From assembly GCA_020632995.1 (NCBI GenBank), contig JACKEN010000016.1, positions 62,001 to 126,000 on the forward strand: DNA of 64,000 bases, read 5' to 3'. Origin of the DNA: Deltaproteobacteria bacterium. Its GTDB lineage: Bacteria; Myxococcota; Kuafuiibacteriia; Kuafuiibacteriales; Kuafuiibacteriaceae. The translations under genes were made by a program, and so were the position numbers. Shown here in pieces: positions 62,387 through 64,000 of the stretch; the stretch's first letter is position 1, and the number at the start of each line of letters is the position of its first letter. The notes beneath the pieces were generated by a model that made no database searches, was not told where the DNA came from, and saw nothing but the letters and a program-made list of their open reading frames with translations.

Positions 62387-63127
62387 GTGGTGAGCGTCGA
62401 GCAGCGCGTCTTGCATGAGGACTCGACCAGGCGCGTCATGAAGCCGCGGCGCGCGGTGACGGGCCCGGACTGGTCGGCCGAGGTCGACGCTCGGCTGCGG
62501 GCCCACGTCGCCGCCCTCCTCGCGACCCACGACCTCGTGCACTGGCACGCGCTGGTGACCGTACTGCACCCCGCCGTGGTCATGTTCGCGGCGGCCGCGC
62601 TCCGTCGCGCCCGGGGCACCATGCACGCCGCGACCGCGGTGGACGAGCAGGCCCTCGACGTGGCGCTCCTGGTGTGCGGCGACCTCCGGCGGAACGGCTA
62701 CCGGCGCCTCGCGCTCTTCCAGGGCCTGCATGACGAGGCGGGCGCGCCGCTGCGCGGGTACATCGCGAAGATCACCCGGCAGACCGCATTTCGCTTCCTC
62801 AGGACCCAGATCCTCGGCCCCGACGGCGAGCGGCGCGAGGTGACGGCCGAGGCCAGGTCCGTGGGGTTGGTGACGTTGGAGCGAGTGCCCGGCCAGCGGG
62901 GCCCGGACACCGGGGCGCGGGTCGCCCGGCACATCCTGGTGCGGGAGCACGAGCTCCAGCTCCTCACCGAGCAGCAGCGAGATCTCTTCGAGCTCTACCT
63001 CAGCGGGCACAGCCCGGCCGAGATCGCGGCGGTCCGAGAGGTGGACGCCGCCACCGCCCAGCGGGTCATCCGCAGCGCCAAGGCGAAGCTCAAGTATCAC
63101 TTCGGCCGACAGGAGGACGAGCGATGA
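62387..63127 (+). CDS. ECF-like RNA polymerase sigma factor
   Basis: 246 residues from GTG 62387. Region 2 is weak (LRGYIAKITRQTAFRFLRTQ is the clearest part) and region 4 is typical: LLTEQQRDLFELYLSGHSPA with EIAAVREVDAATAQRVIRSA. Its stop overlaps the start of a kinase whose N-terminus is an anti-sigma zinc finger (ATGA at 63124-63127), so sigma factor and regulator are coupled. A start at the Met after RRV (MKPRRAV) is also possible. Confidence 0.82.
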   Translation: MVSVEQRVLHEDSTRRVMKPRRAVTGPDWSAEVDARLRAHVAALLATHDLVHWHALVTVLHPAVVMFAAAALRRARGTMHAATAVDEQALDVALLVCGDLRRNGYRRLALFQGLHDEAGAPLRGYIAKITRQTAFRFLRTQILGPDGERREVTAEARSVGLVTLERVPGQRGPDTGARVARHILVREHELQLLTEQQRDLFELYLSGHSPAEIAAVREVDAATAQRVIRSAKAKLKYHFGRQEDER

Positions 63128-64000
63128 ACCACGTCGATGTCCGCACCGTGCTCGCCTTCGCCGACGGCGAGGCCGGCCCGGAAGTGGAAGCCCACTTGCG
63201 CCGCTGTGCCAGGTGCCGGGACCTCGCCGCGGTGGTCGGGCTCGAGCTCGACCCGCCGCGCCCCGAGGCGACGATCGCGGAGAGCCTGTACGAAGACATC
63301 CGGCTGCACGAGCGGGGCGGCATGGGGGAGGTCTACCTGGCGCGAGACCGCCGGCTACAGCGCGAGGTGATCCTGAAGATGCCGCCGCGCGCGAGTGATG
63401 GGGTCCGGTACCTGAAGCTGGCCGCGCGGCTCGAGCACGAGCGCTCGGTGCTGGCGCAGCTCAACCACCCCGCCATCCCGCCGGTGTTCGAGGGCGGGCA
63501 GCTGGGGGCGGAGGGCGAGCCCTTCTTCGCGATGCCCATCGCGGGGATCGAGACCCTGACGAAGGCGGTCGGTCGCCTCGAGACCCTCGAGGCGCGTGTC
63601 ACCCTCCTGCCGTCGATGATCTCGGTCGCCGAGGGCGTGGCCTACGCGCATCGCCGCGGGGTCATCCACCGCGACATCAAGCCGGACCACGTGCTCCTCG
63701 GGGCCGAGGGCGAGGCGCGCCTGATCGACTGGGGGCTGGCCAAGCTCGAGGGCGACGCTCCAGAGGGGCTCCCGATCGAAGACGGCGCGGGCGGGCGCCG
63801 GGGCGAGCTCCTGGCCACCGTCCAGGGCCTCTACACCGAGGGCTACAGCCCCCCGGAGCAGCAACGAGGAGCCCCGGCCGAGAAGCACTTCGACGTCTAC
63901 GCGCTGGGCGCCACCCTCTTCTTCCTCGTGACCGGCCGCCACCCGGGCGGCCCCTCGCCCGAGCGGTCGGCGTTCCCGTCCGGCTGCCCGCGGGACCTGA
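63124..64000 (+). CDS. Anti-sigma zinc-finger / Ser-Thr protein kinase fusion (3' end outside window)
   Basis: At least 292 residues, open to the window edge. Residues ~1-35 form a zf-HC2-like anti-sigma motif HLRRCARC (His-x3-Cys-x2-Cys). A protein kinase follows: RGGMGEVYLARD (glycine loop), Lys85 in VILKMP, HRDIKPDHVLL (His182, Asp184), and DWG (Asp202) in place of DFG. GYSPPEQQRG is the APE-like segment. The kinase keeps the catalytic set, although DWG is a variant. It directly follows the ECF-like sigma factor, a phospho-regulated sigma/anti-sigma pair in one operon. Confidence 0.88.
   Translation, partial: MNHVDVRTVLAFADGEAGPEVEAHLRRCARCRDLAAVVGLELDPPRPEATIAESLYEDIRLHERGGMGEVYLARDRRLQREVILKMPPRASDGVRYLKLAARLEHERSVLAQLNHPAIPPVFEGGQLGAEGEPFFAMPIAGIETLTKAVGRLETLEARVTLLPSMISVAEGVAYAHRRGVIHRDIKPDHVLLGAEGEARLIDWGLAKLEGDAPEGLPIEDGAGGRRGELLATVQGLYTEGYSPPEQQRGAPAEKHFDVYALGATLFFLVTGRHPGGPSPERSAFPSGCPRDL

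Overview
The window is very GC-rich DNA with strong third-position GC, many lipoproteins carrying Asp/Gly/Thr/Ser-rich linkers, hybrid histidine kinases, roadblock, DUF4388 and V4R proteins, and a kinase fused to an anti-sigma zinc finger. This style fits a myxobacterium-like genome (Myxococcota, probably a Polyangia-type lineage). That placement rests on gene style and is an inference; no rRNA gene is present to confirm it.

Layout. 1-10.7 kb holds metabolic and housekeeping genes (CoA transferase, cysS). It also holds a compact heme operon: a cytochrome b561 fused to an SHP-type heme c domain, a diheme cytochrome c, and a response regulator with its sensor kinase. A soluble PAS-kinase-receiver hybrid follows. 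10.7-17 kb holds two linker-rich lipoproteins, crcB, a Rieske oxygenase, a Uma2 nuclease-like protein and small unknown genes. 17.1-18.7 kb is a graveyard: an antitoxin-like gene running into a CAAX-protease fragment, a gyrB fragment, an IS91-like terminus and a frameshifted DHH phosphoesterase.

18.8-31.1 kb is the most interesting part. It looks like an undescribed ribosomal-peptide (RiPP) maturation locus. A 175-residue candidate precursor has a histone-like poly-lysine N-terminus and a C-terminal GGGCC plus Ser/Val-rich segment. It is followed by five radical SAM genes: one SPASM enzyme, one B12-binding enzyme and three tandem paralogues. A metzincin-type protease is translationally coupled to the last of these, and a CPBP membrane protease and an MBL-fold hydrolase close the locus. 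A glycosyltransferase is divergent from the precursor. The locus is bracketed by two direct copies of a 23-bp sequence that appears to be an IS91-type terminus, which suggests acquisition by one-ended transposition.

31.2-39 kb contains two decayed IS91-like transposases (one abutting an N-terminally truncated tetR), a Y1 (REP-type) transposase, lipoproteins, a glycoside hydrolase divergent from an ECF-like sigma factor, and the intact paralogue of the CAAX-protease fragment. 40-50.4 kb carries a HAD phosphatase, a ParA/roadblock/V4R/DUF4388 module, a membrane pseudokinase and a hybrid histidine kinase. 50.4-64 kb has a LysR regulator with a perfect palindromic operator beside a divergent dinucleotide-binding protein, a sirtuin, a Jag-like R3H protein with an Arg/Asp/Gly-rich insert, an AraC regulator whose stop codon lies in a 7 x 20 bp tandem repeat, an FG-GAP/dockerin-like protein, a type II NADH dehydrogenase, an arylsulfotransferase-like lipoprotein, and a sigma factor coupled to a zinc-finger Ser/Thr kinase cut by the window end. 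I saw no tRNA, rRNA or CRISPR array.
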